A stretch of 64,000 bases of DNA from Stagnihabitans sp038231395 (GCA_038231395.1 JBBRLL010000001.1:1-64000); one strand, 5' to 3'; shown: positions 8,120 through 18,021, numbered from the stretch's first letter. Notes: generated from the letters alone by a model not told the origin. Numbers and translations are program-made.

Positions 8120-10102
8120 TCAAAGGTGCAGACGAAAGCGGCGGAAGCCCTGCGGGGTCAAGGAAAGCGGCTCCACGGTCATGGGTGCAAGGTCGGCCAG
8201 ATGGCCTGCGGCAGCCGGGGCGCTGTCAAATAGCACGCTGGTGCCCGGCATCGGAACAAAGCGCCAGTTCGGCGGCAGATTGGCCGCAAGGTTCCGGGTT
8301 GCGGTGTTCCTGGGATCGGCCACCCAGCTATCGGTCATCGAGGTTTGCGCGATATAGTCGATCAGAATGTCCCGGCTGGCCTGCGGCCCCATCATGATCA
8401 CGTTGTCGGCCCGCGCCCCAACGACAAAACCACCGCCACCGCTGGACTGATAACTGTTAGAGGCCACGACGAACCTTTGCTCTGCCGTCACTGGCAGCCC
8501 GTCGCGAGACAGGCCGACGATCCGGCTGACCTCCCGGTGCAAGACCTCGCCCCGTGGGTTGCAACGTGGCGGGATGGACAGGTCAACAGACCAGGTCAGC
8601 CCCTCGATCGTGCTGAAGTTGAAGCTGGGGAAATTCGGATTTATCAACTCTGCGCCGTCAGAGCCCGGAGCGATCTGGTTGAACTGGCTGAAGATCCGCT
8701 CCAGCCAGGCTTTAAGCCCCGCGCCGGTCATCAGCAGGGCGGCAATGGTGTTGGGGTGCGGGTAAAGGTCAAACGCGTGGCGCATCGTCATGCGACCGGG
8801 GCGGATATGGGTGTAGTTGCCCGGCCCGCCACGCCCACCGGCACTGAAGGGTGCGGCGGCTGACAGCACCGGCAAATCGCCATAAATGCCGTCGCGCAGG
8901 GCGCGGGTGACAAAGTCCGCCTGCGCACGCGCAATCAGCCGCACCGTGGCACTCGGCGAGATCATCGCGAAATAGCTGTGCAGATCGGTTGGATTGTGGC
9001 CGATCGACCGGCGGGCCCAAGCCCGGGTCGCCTCATGCGCGGGTTGTGCCAGTGCGATGATCTCTGGCGCGGACCGGGTCAGCGCGCGCAATTGCCCGGA
9101 AGCTGACCGCCGCGCGATGGGTTTGACAGAGCTTGCCCCCTTCACCACCTGCCACCGCTGCCCGGTCCAGACCAGATCGACGTCAATCACCCCAAGGTGC
9201 GAACCGTGGAACCCCGGCATCACAGCAGGCTTGCCCCACAACAACCCGGCCCTGCCATCAACCCCTTCGCCCGCCGGGAAATCGGGCGCGGGAAAGGTCT
9301 GATGCGTGTGGCCTGCCACCAGAAAATCTATCCCCGGCAGGGCCGCCAACGCTGCACTGGCATTCTCCATCCAGGGTGTGGCCACGCTGTCGCCGATGCC
9401 AGAGTGTGACAGGGCCAACACCAGATCCACCCCCTGCGCCCGCAGCAAGGGCACATGGGCGGCAGCGGCCTCCAATATGTCGCGACCAACGAGATCGTTG
9501 CCCAAAACAGCCGCGTCCCATTGCACGGTTTGCGGCGGCGCCAGCCCGATAACGCCAATCCGCAGTGGATGCACCTGACCGTTGGCGTCGGCCAGGTCTT
9601 TCGTGAGCACCAGCGTCGGTGGCACCAGCATGTCATCCAACAAAGGAGAGGCCCCAAGCTTGCGCACCAGATTGGCCGACACCGCCGGAAAATTTGCCCG
9701 CGCCAGATGGTGCATCAAGAAATCGACGCCATAGGTAAATTCATGGTTGCCCAAAGTGACCGCGTCATAGCCAAGCGCGTTCATGACGCCGATCATCGGA
9801 TGCAGCGACGTGTCAAGTCCACGCGCGCGCAGGGCCTCCACATCGCCAATCGGGCTGCCCTGCAGAAAATCTCCGTTGTCGACCAGTATGCTGCACTCCA
9901 CCTCGGCGCGTGCCTTGGCGATCAGGCTGGCGGTGCGGGCCAGTCCGGTCAGAACACTGGCCCGGTTCGAGTGATAATCCCAAGGTGTAATATGCGCATG
10001 GACGTCAGAGGTCGCCAAAATGCGAAATCTAGAAGGCCTGCCCCGACCCGAGGGCGGGAGGGTTGGCCCCACATCTGGCCCGAAAAGAGATTCGTCTGCC
10101 AT
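8120..10102 (-). CDS. 2',3'-cyclic-nucleotide 2'-phosphodiesterase/3'-nucleotidase-type metallophosphoesterase
   Basis: A 660-residue protein of the 5'-nucleotidase/CpdB family. The N-terminal calcineurin-like domain shows ATSDVHAHITPWD (about 30), DNGDFLQGSP (about 75), GNHEFTYGVDFL (about 118) and AGHTHQ (about 260), which bind two metals. The C-terminal substrate domain ends with SNSYQSSGGGGFV. CpdB is normally periplasmic, but here the N-terminus (MADESLFGPDVGPTLPP) has no signal peptide. It is followed closely by the HAD gene; together they could turn cyclic nucleotides into nucleosides and phosphate. Confidence 0.85.
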   Translation of the reverse strand: MADESLFGPDVGPTLPPSGRGRPSRFRILATSDVHAHITPWDYHSNRASVLTGLARTASLIAKARAEVECSILVDNGDFLQGSPIGDVEALRARGLDTSLHPMIGVMNALGYDAVTLGNHEFTYGVDFLMHHLARANFPAVSANLVRKLGASPLLDDMLVPPTLVLTKDLADANGQVHPLRIGVIGLAPPQTVQWDAAVLGNDLVGRDILEAAAAHVPLLRAQGVDLVLALSHSGIGDSVATPWMENASAALAALPGIDFLVAGHTHQTFPAPDFPAGEGVDGRAGLLWGKPAVMPGFHGSHLGVIDVDLVWTGQRWQVVKGASSVKPIARRSASGQLRALTRSAPEIIALAQPAHEATRAWARRSIGHNPTDLHSYFAMISPSATVRLIARAQADFVTRALRDGIYGDLPVLSAAAPFSAGGRGGPGNYTHIRPGRMTMRHAFDLYPHPNTIAALLMTGAGLKAWLERIFSQFNQIAPGSDGAELINPNFPSFNFSTIEGLTWSVDLSIPPRCNPRGEVLHREVSRIVGLSRDGLPVTAEQRFVVASNSYQSSGGGGFVVGARADNVIMMGPQASRDILIDYIAQTSMTDSWVADPRNTATRNLAANLPPNWRFVPMPGTSVLFDSAPAAAGHLADLAPMTVEPLSLTPQGFRRFRLHL

Positions 10103-10312
10103 TTCAGACCTGTAACATGAAGAGGTGCCGCGAATATCGCAGCAAACTGTCAGACTGCCGATGTGGGGTAACGGGGAATAACTTGCAATTCAGCGCAGTC
10201 ATTTGTCGGACATTTGCAACCTTGGGTGGCAAAACTGCCGCAATTTCGGGTGGCAAGTGGCATTTGCCTCTGCAGGTCACCCATGGCATCAAGAGGCAAA
10301 CCGGGGGATGGC

Positions 10313-11275
10313 ATGCATCTGGCAGAGAATGTGACGTTTGGCGGTTCCGGTCTGGACCGTGCGGCAGGTTTGCGTGGTGATCTGGCGCGGCAGCAGACAC
10401 TTTGGCAAACGGGCCGCTTGCTGCTGATCTGGAGAGGGCGGCCTTTGGTTACTTCGCAAACCGGGGCGGATCATCGGATCGCCTGGCTTGCCAGCGATGC
10501 GCCCCTTGCCGGCCAACATCAGACGGCGATCTTTCTGGGCCTGTCGGACGGCACCCCGCTTTTCGCCCAAGATATCTCCGCCTGGGAACCAGCCGAGGCG
10601 ATTGCCCCGACCTCAGGCTTTTTTGACGCGCAGGTACAGACCCACCCTGACCTGCCTGCCGATCACGGCTTTCATGAATTGCGCGCCATCATGGCATTGT
10701 TGTCGCCGCGCGATGCGGAATTGTGCGCCACCGCCCGCGCCTTGTTGGAATGGCATCGCAGCCACGGCTTTTGCTCCGGTTGTGGCGTCAAATCAGACAT
10801 GACCCAAGCGGGCTGGCAACGCACCTGCCCGGCCTGCACGGCCTCACACTTTCCGCGCACCGATCCGGTGGTCATCATGCTGATCACGCAAGGCAACCGC
10901 TTGCTTCTGGGCCGTGGCCCGACCTGGCCAGAGGGGATGTATTCTTTGCTGGCCGGTTTTGTCGAACCGGGCGAGACGATTGAAGCCGCTGTCCGCCGTG
11001 AGGTGTTTGAGGAATCCGGCATCAAGGTGGGACAGGTCGATTACCTTGCCAGCCAGCCGTGGCCCTTCCCCGCGTCCCTGATGCTGGGCTGCAAAGGCGA
11101 AGCGCTGTCTGAGGTGATCACCATTGACCCCGCCGAATTGCAAGACGCCCGTTGGGTCACGCGGGAAGACCTGCTGTCAGCCTTTGCCGGCACGCACCCG
11201 TTGATCAAGCCTTCGCGCAAAGGGGCCATCGCACAATTCCTGATGCAACGCTGGTTGGCCGACACGCTGGAGTGA
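10313..11275 (+). CDS. nudC: NAD(+) diphosphatase / RNA decapping Nudix hydrolase NudC
   Basis: A 320-residue NudC. It hydrolyses NAD(H) to NMN and AMP, and family members remove NAD caps from RNA. The zinc ribbon is CSGC...CPAC (about residues 155-180), and the Nudix box GFVEPGETIEAAVRREVFEE follows at about 215, with the NADH-pyrophosphatase SQPWPFP motif downstream. The ATG at 10313 is preferred over upstream in-frame starts because it follows GGGGGATGGC and begins the conserved AENVTFGGSGLDRAA. It diverges from the phosphodiesterase gene across about 210 bases with two GGGTGGCAA direct repeats. Confidence 0.92.
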   Translation: MHLAENVTFGGSGLDRAAGLRGDLARQQTLWQTGRLLLIWRGRPLVTSQTGADHRIAWLASDAPLAGQHQTAIFLGLSDGTPLFAQDISAWEPAEAIAPTSGFFDAQVQTHPDLPADHGFHELRAIMALLSPRDAELCATARALLEWHRSHGFCSGCGVKSDMTQAGWQRTCPACTASHFPRTDPVVIMLITQGNRLLLGRGPTWPEGMYSLLAGFVEPGETIEAAVRREVFEESGIKVGQVDYLASQPWPFPASLMLGCKGEALSEVITIDPAELQDARWVTREDLLSAFAGTHPLIKPSRKGAIAQFLMQRWLADTLE

Positions 11276-11456
11276 TCACCATGGCCGGTCAAAACCACGC
11301 GCGGTTCAGATTGTCGTGGTCTGCCCGCCAAAACTTTTACCCTTCAACACGGCGAAAGTCTGTGCTTGCCTTGCGAAGGTCACTATTTCAGGCAACAGTT
11401 TTTAACGCTCGCCGCCTACATTGCGGCGAACGTAAGGAAGCGAAGCAGGGCACGGC

Positions 11457-11945
11457 ATGAAACTTTCGGCGAAATATGAGATCGAGGCTCCGGCGGATTT
11501 CGTCTACCGCGAGCTTGCGGATTTCGCCGCATGGGAACGGATGGCCTTGCGCCGTGGTGCCGAAGTCACCCGTCTTGACAATCAGGCGACCGTCGGGCCG
11601 GGCATGGAATGGCTGATCAGTTTCGCCCTGCGTGGCAAAAGGCGCAAGCTTGGCGTCCGCGTTATGGTTGCCAAACCCATCAGCCACCTCGGAATAGCCG
11701 TTGGGTCGGCACTCGCGGATGGCGACATCGAGATTGATCTTTTGGACATTGCCGCCGCCCGCACGAGGGTTGGTGTGCAAACGACGGTCAAGCCCAAGTC
11801 CCTCGCCGCCCGCGTCTACATTCAGGCTCTGCGCCTGACCCGCAAGAAAGTCGAAGCGACGTACAGCCAACGCATCGCGCATCTGGCGGTGGAGATCGAG
11901 GACCGCTACCGTAGCGCCCGTTCCCGGGAGACGCGCGGCAGATGA
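11457..11945 (+). CDS. SRPBCC (START-like ligand-binding) family protein
   Basis: A 162-residue protein whose opening MKLSAKYEIEAPADFVYREL, followed by a strand-rich middle and a long C-terminal helix (about residues 115-155), matches the SRPBCC/polyketide-cyclase-like fold that binds hydrophobic ligands. No catalytic signature fixes a function. The tail is basic (RYRSARSRETRGR). It is about 180 bases downstream of nudC and may have its own promoter. Confidence 0.7.
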   Translation: MKLSAKYEIEAPADFVYRELADFAAWERMALRRGAEVTRLDNQATVGPGMEWLISFALRGKRRKLGVRVMVAKPISHLGIAVGSALADGDIEIDLLDIAAARTRVGVQTTVKPKSLAARVYIQALRLTRKKVEATYSQRIAHLAVEIEDRYRSARSRETRGR

Positions 11946-12120
11946 CCGCAGCCGGCCTGGGCGTTTGTGTGAAGGCGATAGCCGTATGCGTCCCAGTCCG
12001 CCGCAAGCCCGTGCCGTCCAACGCTGGATGATCTGTCCTGCTTAGACCTCGACTGCCCGGATCAGTCCGATCTTTCCGCTGCAATCCGGTGAAGATGGCC
12101 TGGACTGTCTACCCCGGGCG

Positions 12121-12984
12121 CTAGCCTCTCTGCCGGTCTGCCGGGTAAACTCCCAGAATTTGCAGATGGCTGGTGAAATAGGTCAACTCCTCCAGCGCCA
12201 GTTTGACATTCGCATCTTCGGGGTGGCCCTCGATATCGGCGTAAAACTCGGTGGCGGTGAAGCTGCCGCCGATCATGTAGCTTTCCAGCTTGGTCATGTT
12301 CACGCCATTGGTGGCAAACCCGCCCATCGCTTTATACAAAGCCGCCGGAATATTGCGCACCCGGAAGACAAAGGTGGTGATCATGTGGTCGGCGCGGCGG
12401 CTTAGGTCCGGTTCGCGCGCCATGACCAGAAAGCGCGTGGTGTTGTTGGCCTGATCCTCGATATGGCGCGCCAGCACGTCCAATCCGTAAATCTCTGCGG
12501 CAAGTTCAGAAGCCAGCGCCCCCTCAGCCTTATCCCCCATGGCTGCCACTTCGCGGGCGGCCGCGGCATTGTCGTGCCAGTTCAGCGTCGCCAACTGATG
12601 ATCCTTGATGAAGCGACGCGCCTGACCATGCAGAATGGACATCGCCCGCACCCGCTTGACGTCTGCCAGAGTGGCACCCTTCACGGCCAGCAAATTCACA
12701 TGCACCCGCACAAAGCTTTCATCCACGATGAAAAGCCCGCTCTGCGGCAACAGCGTGTGGACGTCGGCGATCCGGCCATAGGTTGAATTCTCGACCGCCA
12801 GCATCCCCAGATCGGACAAACCGCGTCGGACCGTATCTATGACATCTTCAAAGGTGGCGCAGGGCAGCGCCTCCATCTCCGGTCGCGCCTGACGGCAGGC
12901 CTGATGCATATAGGCCCCCGGTTCCCCCTGAAACGCGATGGTCCCGGTGACAGTTTCGCCTATGTTGACTAAAATCGCAGCCAT
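12121..12984 (-). CDS. pheA: Prephenate dehydratase with ACT domain
   Basis: A 287-residue monofunctional enzyme converting prephenate to phenylpyruvate in phenylalanine synthesis. The N-terminal dehydratase domain shows AFQGEPGAYMHQA (about residue 18), the conserved VENSTYGRI, and NNTTRFLVMA (about 180) with the catalytic threonine. The C-terminal ACT domain (about 200-280) includes NMTKLESYMIGGSFTATEFY, where phenylalanine binds for feedback inhibition. No chorismate mutase domain is fused. The ATG at 12984 follows GGAGG at eight bases. The downstream stretch 11946-12120 holds no gene. Confidence 0.93.
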   Translation of the reverse strand: MAAILVNIGETVTGTIAFQGEPGAYMHQACRQARPEMEALPCATFEDVIDTVRRGLSDLGMLAVENSTYGRIADVHTLLPQSGLFIVDESFVRVHVNLLAVKGATLADVKRVRAMSILHGQARRFIKDHQLATLNWHDNAAAAREVAAMGDKAEGALASELAAEIYGLDVLARHIEDQANNTTRFLVMAREPDLSRRADHMITTFVFRVRNIPAALYKAMGGFATNGVNMTKLESYMIGGSFTATEFYADIEGHPEDANVKLALEELTYFTSHLQILGVYPADRQRG

Positions 12985-13107
12985 TTGAGCGGCCTCCGGC
13001 AAAAAAACGCGTGCCCTGCGACACTTCGCGCTGTGACTACACCTTGCACCCTCCCGGGGGAAGCAGGTACATAGCGCGCAAAGCCAAGGGCTATCGGAAG
13101 GTGCTGC

Positions 13108-13641
13108 ATGTTCGATACGATGACCGTGACCAAGATTGTTGGCGGCGTTTGCGGAACGCTGCTGTTCTTCCTGTTCGGGAATTGGATGGCGGAGGCGATC
13201 TACGGCTTTGGCGAACAGCCGGCCGAGAAGGATCGCACTTTTGCCTACGCGATTGTGGTTGAGGGCGCGCCCGCTGCCGGCACCGATGCCGCCGCAGCCG
13301 CCACCACCGACACGCCTTATACTGAGGTTTCAGCCAAGGCTGATCCGGTGGCGGGCGAACAGGTATTTGCCAAATGCAAATCGTGTCACAACGTCGAAGG
13401 CAAAAACATGACCGGCCCGCATCTGAACGGCGTGGTTGGCCGTCCGCGCGGATCGGTCGAGGGATTTGTCTATTCAGACGGATTGATGGCGCAAAAGGGT
13501 GATCCCTGGACGCCGGAGTTGATTTATGAGTTCATCAAAGCGCCGAAAGCTTACATCGCCGGCACCAAGATGGGCTTTGCCGGTTTGCCCAGCCCGCAAG
13601 ACCGCGCCAATGTGATCGCCTATCTGGCAACCACCAAGTAA
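13108..13641 (+). CDS. cycY: Membrane-anchored cytochrome cy
   Basis: A 177-residue c-type cytochrome with an uncleaved N-terminal anchor (about residues 8-30, IVGGVCGTLLFFLFGNWMA), an Ala/Thr/Pro linker (about 50-75) and a class I cytochrome c domain. Heme attaches at CKSCH (about 90), and the axial methionine is probably in TKMGFAGL (about 155). Cytochrome cy carries electrons from the bc1 complex to the terminal oxidase in Rhodobacter. The bc1 genes petABC lie at the other end of this window. A terminator follows at 13658-13697. Confidence 0.92.
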   Translation: MFDTMTVTKIVGGVCGTLLFFLFGNWMAEAIYGFGEQPAEKDRTFAYAIVVEGAPAAGTDAAAAATTDTPYTEVSAKADPVAGEQVFAKCKSCHNVEGKNMTGPHLNGVVGRPRGSVEGFVYSDGLMAQKGDPWTPELIYEFIKAPKAYIAGTKMGFAGLPSPQDRANVIAYLATTK

Positions 13642-13657
13642 CGTGCGCGCTGCCATT

Positions 13658-13697
13658 GAAGGTCCGCTCCGTGAACCGGGGCGGCCTTTTTCTTTGA
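13658..13697 (+). terminator. Rho-independent terminator after cycY
   Basis: A G+C-rich stem formed by GGTCCGCTCCG and CCGGGGCGGCC (one bulge, four-base loop region TGAA) is followed by TTTTTCTTT. Position just after the cycY stop and the T run support a factor-independent terminator. Confidence 0.7.
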
Positions 13698-13794
13698 TCA
13701 CGCAGCCTCTCACGCAATCGCAACTTGTGAAGGGCGGCTTTTCCGAATTACCTAACGGGAACGCGGTGACGCACCGCAGGCAGGAGGATCGGTC

Positions 13795-15705
13795 ATGGTA
13801 AAACGCACAGCCATCATAGCCCGGGCTTTGAACCGCGGCGCTGCCCAAAGCTGGGGCGCTGCGGGCCTTGCCGTTCTGGCGTTGGCGGCCTTCGCCCATA
13901 CCGCAAAGGCCGAGGATCAGAAGATCATCACCTCGCACGGCATATCGACCTTTGGTGACCTGAAATACGGCCCAGATTTCACCCCCGACTACGTGAACGT
14001 CAACGCTCCCAAAGGTGGCGAGATTTCGGAATGGGCGCCCGGCAGCTTTGATTCGATGAACCCCTATACTGTCAAGGGCAGCGCCGCTTCCGGTGCCGCG
14101 ATGCTGTACGAAAGCATCCTGACCGGCACAGCGGATGAAATCGGCGCGTCCTATTGCCTGATGTGTACGACGATGGATTACCCTGCCGACCGCTCTTGGG
14201 TGATTTTTCACCTGCGCGATGACGTGAAATTTTCCGACGGGTCACCTTTGACCGCTGACGACGTGATCTTTTCGTACAACACTTTCGCCACCAAGGGCCT
14301 GTCCGACTTCCGCACCATCTTCAACACCGAGATTGAAAAGGTCGAAGCGATTGACGCCCACACCGTCAAGTTCACCTTCAAAACCGGGATCCCCCACCGC
14401 GATCTTCCCGCCTCGGTCGGTGGCTTGCCGATCTTTTCCAAGGTCGACTATGAGACGAACAAGCGCGATATGGAGGAGAGCGATCTGAAGCCTTTCCTCG
14501 GGTCAGCGCCCTATGTGCTGGACCGCACGGTTCCCGGCCAAACCGTTGTTTACAAGCGCAGCCCGAACTATTGGGCGGCCAACTTGCCGATCAACAAAGG
14601 CCAGAACAACTTTGACAGGATCCGCATCGAGTATTTCGCCGACCCGACAGCCGCGTTTGAGGGCTTCAAGGGTGGCGCTTACACGTTCCGGGCGGAAAAT
14701 TCGTCGAAAGTCTGGGCCACGCAATATGATTTCCCGCTGGTGACCAACGGCTCTGTCCTGAAGGTAGAACTGGCGAATGGCAACAAGGCGCCCGGCCAGG
14801 GTTTCATCTTCAATCTGCGCCGCGACAAGTTCAAAGACCCAAGGGTGCGCGAAGCCATCGGCTTGATGTTCAACTTTGAATGGTCCAACAAGACGCTGTT
14901 TTACGGGCTTTACACGCGGATCAACTCGATCTGGGAAAATTCCTATCTCGCCGCCACCGGAGCGCCTGCACCCGAGGAAGTGGCCCTGCTGAAACCGTTG
15001 GTCGATGGCGGACTTTTACCCGCCAGCATCCTGACCGACCCGCCGATCACCGCGCCCGTCTCTGGCGACAGCCAGCTTGACCGCAAGAACCTGCGCAAAG
15101 CCTCCGCCTTGTTGGACGATGCGGGCTGGACGGTCGGCGCTGACGGCATCCGCGTCAATGCCAAGGGTGAGCCGTTGAAGGTTGAAATCCTCAATGACAG
15201 TCAGTCTTTTGACCGCGTGATCAACCCCTATATCGAGAACCTCAAGGCCGTAGGGATTGACGCCACTTTCACCGATCCCGACCCCGCGCAATACAGCCAG
15301 CGCCTTGACCCCCCCAACTTCGATTTCGACATGATCACGGGTCACGCCAATGCCGGGATGGAACTGGGCGATGACATCAAGCAGACCTACTCTTCCTCCA
15401 CCGCCGACAATTCCAGCTACAACATCATGGGCCTGAAATCGCCTGCCGTGGACAAGCTGGCAGATATTGCGGGCAAGGCCACCACCAAGGCCGAGATGAT
15501 CGTGGACGCCAAGGCACTGGACCGTGTGCTACTGGCCGAGCGGTTCTGGGTGCCGCAGTGGTACAAAGACAAATACACGCTCGCCTATTACGACATCTAT
15601 GGTCACCCGGACAAACTGCCACCCTACGCCTTGGGAGAGCAAAGTCTGTGGTGGTATGACGCGGACAAGGCGGCCAAGCTGAAGGCCGCTGGCGTCCTGC
15701 ACTGA
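13795..15705 (+). CDS. yejA: ABC transporter periplasmic peptide-binding protein YejA
   Basis: A 636-residue family 5 solute-binding protein. It has a twin-basic N-region, a hydrophobic core (AAGLAVLALAAFAHTAKA) and cleavage near AKAED. The family signature LRDDVKFSDGSPLTADDVIFSY occurs at about residue 142. Close similarity to YejA rests on the HGISTFGDLKY opening and YWAANLPINKGQNNFDRI. YejABEF imports oligopeptides, including peptide antibiotics such as microcin C in E. coli. AGGAGG precedes the ATG by eight bases. It heads a five-gene operon. Confidence 0.92.
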   Translation: MVKRTAIIARALNRGAAQSWGAAGLAVLALAAFAHTAKAEDQKIITSHGISTFGDLKYGPDFTPDYVNVNAPKGGEISEWAPGSFDSMNPYTVKGSAASGAAMLYESILTGTADEIGASYCLMCTTMDYPADRSWVIFHLRDDVKFSDGSPLTADDVIFSYNTFATKGLSDFRTIFNTEIEKVEAIDAHTVKFTFKTGIPHRDLPASVGGLPIFSKVDYETNKRDMEESDLKPFLGSAPYVLDRTVPGQTVVYKRSPNYWAANLPINKGQNNFDRIRIEYFADPTAAFEGFKGGAYTFRAENSSKVWATQYDFPLVTNGSVLKVELANGNKAPGQGFIFNLRRDKFKDPRVREAIGLMFNFEWSNKTLFYGLYTRINSIWENSYLAATGAPAPEEVALLKPLVDGGLLPASILTDPPITAPVSGDSQLDRKNLRKASALLDDAGWTVGADGIRVNAKGEPLKVEILNDSQSFDRVINPYIENLKAVGIDATFTDPDPAQYSQRLDPPNFDFDMITGHANAGMELGDDIKQTYSSSTADNSSYNIMGLKSPAVDKLADIAGKATTKAEMIVDAKALDRVLLAERFWVPQWYKDKYTLAYYDIYGHPDKLPPYALGEQSLWWYDADKAAKLKAAGVLH

Positions 15706-15721
15706 AAGGCACACGTCCCCG

Positions 15722-16879
15722 ATGGGCGCTTACATCCTGCGACGCTTGCTTTTGGTGATCCCCACGCTTCTGGGCATCATGATTATCAACTTCACGCTGA
15801 CCCAATTCGTCCCCGGCGGCCCGATCGAACAGATCGCGGCCAAGGTGCAGGATGACCAGACCGCCGCCGACAAGCTGGGCGGCTCCGGCGCGGACGCCGG
15901 GCAATCCAAAACCAAGGACACCAAGGACGGCGCTTATATCGGTGCGCGCGGTCTGCCACCGGAGTTTGTGGCCCAGTTGGAGATTGAGTTCGGCTTTTCG
16001 CGTATCGTCTGCGACCCGGCCTTCAAGGGTGAACCGACGCTGAAAGAGCCCGCTTGCCACAAGGAAAAAATCCCCGGTTGGGAGCGTTTTTTCATCATGA
16101 TGCGCAAGTATCTGCACTTTGACTTCGGGCAAAGCTATTTCCGCTCCACCTCCGTGATCGGGCTGATCATCGAAAAACTGCCGGTGTCCATCACCCTGGG
16201 TTTGTGGAGCACGCTGCTGGCCTATCTGATCTCGATCCCGCTTGGCATCCGCAAGGCGGTCAAGGACGGTTCAAGTTTTGATGTGTGGACCTCGTCCATC
16301 ATCATCGGCGCTTACTCGATCCCCACCCTGCTGTTCGCCCTTTTGCTGCTGGAGGTGTTTGCCGGCGGCAGCTTCCTGCGTCTGTTCCCGCTGCGTGGCT
16401 TGCATTCTGACAACTGGGAGAGCCTGAGTTTCCTTGCCAAGACCAAGGATTACCTCTGGCACATCACATTGCCGGTGACCGCCCAACTGCTGTCCAGTTT
16501 CACCACCCTGACCCTGTTGACCAAGAACAGCTTTCTGGACGAGGTCCGCAAGCAATACGTCATCACCGCCCGCGCCAAGGGCCTGTCAGAGCGCGCGGTG
16601 CTCTATGGCCATGTGTTTCGCAATGCGATGCTGATCGTGATATCCGGCTTTCCCGCCCTGCTGATCGGTGTGTTTTTCGGATCATCCCTGTTCATCGAGC
16701 GGGTTTTTTCGCTGGACGGCCTTGGTCAGCTGCTGTTCAACGCCGCCGTCGCACGGGATTATCCAATCGTATTCGGCACCCTTTATGCCTTCGGGCTGGT
16801 CGGACTGGTGATCGGCATCGTCTCTGACCTGACCTACATGCTGATCGACCCCCGCATCGACTTTGGCAGGCGCGACTGA
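15722..16879 (+). CDS. yejB: Peptide ABC transporter permease YejB
   Basis: A 385-residue inner-membrane permease with six predicted spans: one at the N-terminus (YILRRLLLVIPTLLGIMIINF), then a roughly 120-residue periplasmic insert, then the core. The EAA loop is recognisable in VITARAKGLSERAVLYGHVFRNAM (about 280). The large insert between the first two spans, with two cysteines, is typical of YejB versus OppB. It begins 16 bases after yejA and overlaps yejE by one base. Confidence 0.92.
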   Translation: MGAYILRRLLLVIPTLLGIMIINFTLTQFVPGGPIEQIAAKVQDDQTAADKLGGSGADAGQSKTKDTKDGAYIGARGLPPEFVAQLEIEFGFSRIVCDPAFKGEPTLKEPACHKEKIPGWERFFIMMRKYLHFDFGQSYFRSTSVIGLIIEKLPVSITLGLWSTLLAYLISIPLGIRKAVKDGSSFDVWTSSIIIGAYSIPTLLFALLLLEVFAGGSFLRLFPLRGLHSDNWESLSFLAKTKDYLWHITLPVTAQLLSSFTTLTLLTKNSFLDEVRKQYVITARAKGLSERAVLYGHVFRNAMLIVISGFPALLIGVFFGSSLFIERVFSLDGLGQLLFNAAVARDYPIVFGTLYAFGLVGLVIGIVSDLTYMLIDPRIDFGRRD

Positions 16880-18021
16880 TGGAAATCCCCGATCAAACCG
16901 CCTTTGTGCAAGCCGCCCGCACCCAAACCCTCAACCGCCGCCGTTGGGCCAACTTCAGGGCCAACAAACGCGCCACGTGGTCGTTGATCATTTTCGTGAT
17001 CCTGTACGGTCTGTCTCTGGGGGCGGAGCTTCTGGCCAACGACCACCCGCTGCTCGTCAGCTACAAAGGGGCTGTGCGAGCGCCCTTCCTGCAGTTTTAC
17101 TCCGAAGCCAGCTTTGGTGGTGATTTCAAGACCGAGGCGAACTACCGTGACCCCACCGTGCAGTGCCTGATCCGCACCGGGGGCGTCGACGCCTGCCTTG
17201 ATACGCCCGAAGACGTCCTGACCCAGATCGACGGTGGAACCTTCAAGGCCGAGGGCTTCCAGAAGGGCTGGATCCTGTGGCCTCCGATCCCCTACAGTTT
17301 CAACACAATCAATGACATTGGCGGCACTGCGCCCTCGCCACCCGATCATTTGCATTGGTTCGGCACCGACGACACCGCCCGCGATGTGCTGGCACGGGTG
17401 ATCTATGGCTTCCGGCTGTCGGTCACCTTCGGTCTGATCGTGTCCCTGCTATCGTCGGTTGTCGGTATAGCGGCGGGCGCGGTTCAGGGCTATTTCGGCG
17501 GTTTGATTGACCTGATCTTTCAGCGGGTGATCGAAATCTGGTCCGCCATCCCGATGCTCTACGTCATCATCATCATCGGCGCGATCTTCAAGATGGGGTT
17601 TCTGCTGTTGTTGGGCCTGATGGTGGCTTTCGGCTGGATGGGTCTTGTGGGCTTGGTGCGGGCCGAATTCCTGCGGGTGCGCAACTTCGAATACGTCCGC
17701 GCCGCCAAAGCGCTTGGCGTCTCCGACTTCCGCATCATGGTCCGCCATCTGTTGCCCAACGCCACCATATCAACCACCACGATGATGCCCTTTGTCGTCA
17801 CCGGGGCCATCGGATCGCTGACAGGTCTGGATTACCTGGGCTTCGGCCTGCCGCCCTCCTACCCCAGTCTGGGCGAGATGGCCAAACAGGCGCAGCAAAA
17901 CCTTGGTTCCTACCACCTGACCTTCACCGCGTTCTTCGCTTCGGCCATCATGCTCTGCCTTTTGATCTTTATCTTTGAAGGCGTGCGCGATGCCTTTGAC
18001 CCGCGAAAGACCTTCAAATGA
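16879..18021 (+). CDS. yejE: Peptide ABC transporter permease YejE
   Basis: A 380-residue second permease subunit. A first span (TWSLIIFVILYGLSLGAELL) is followed by a long periplasmic stretch, including FWGTDDTARD-like HWFGTDDTARDVLARVIYG (about 155), then five spans with an EAA loop at AAKALGVSDFRIMVRHLLPN (about 275). The fold matches OppC/DppC-type permeases; the large periplasmic part is typical of YejE. The start codon overlaps the yejB stop and the end overlaps the yejF start, implying coupled translation. Confidence 0.92.
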   Translation: MEIPDQTAFVQAARTQTLNRRRWANFRANKRATWSLIIFVILYGLSLGAELLANDHPLLVSYKGAVRAPFLQFYSEASFGGDFKTEANYRDPTVQCLIRTGGVDACLDTPEDVLTQIDGGTFKAEGFQKGWILWPPIPYSFNTINDIGGTAPSPPDHLHWFGTDDTARDVLARVIYGFRLSVTFGLIVSLLSSVVGIAAGAVQGYFGGLIDLIFQRVIEIWSAIPMLYVIIIIGAIFKMGFLLLLGLMVAFGWMGLVGLVRAEFLRVRNFEYVRAAKALGVSDFRIMVRHLLPNATISTTTMMPFVVTGAIGSLTGLDYLGFGLPPSYPSLGEMAKQAQQNLGSYHLTFTAFFASAIMLCLLIFIFEGVRDAFDPRKTFK

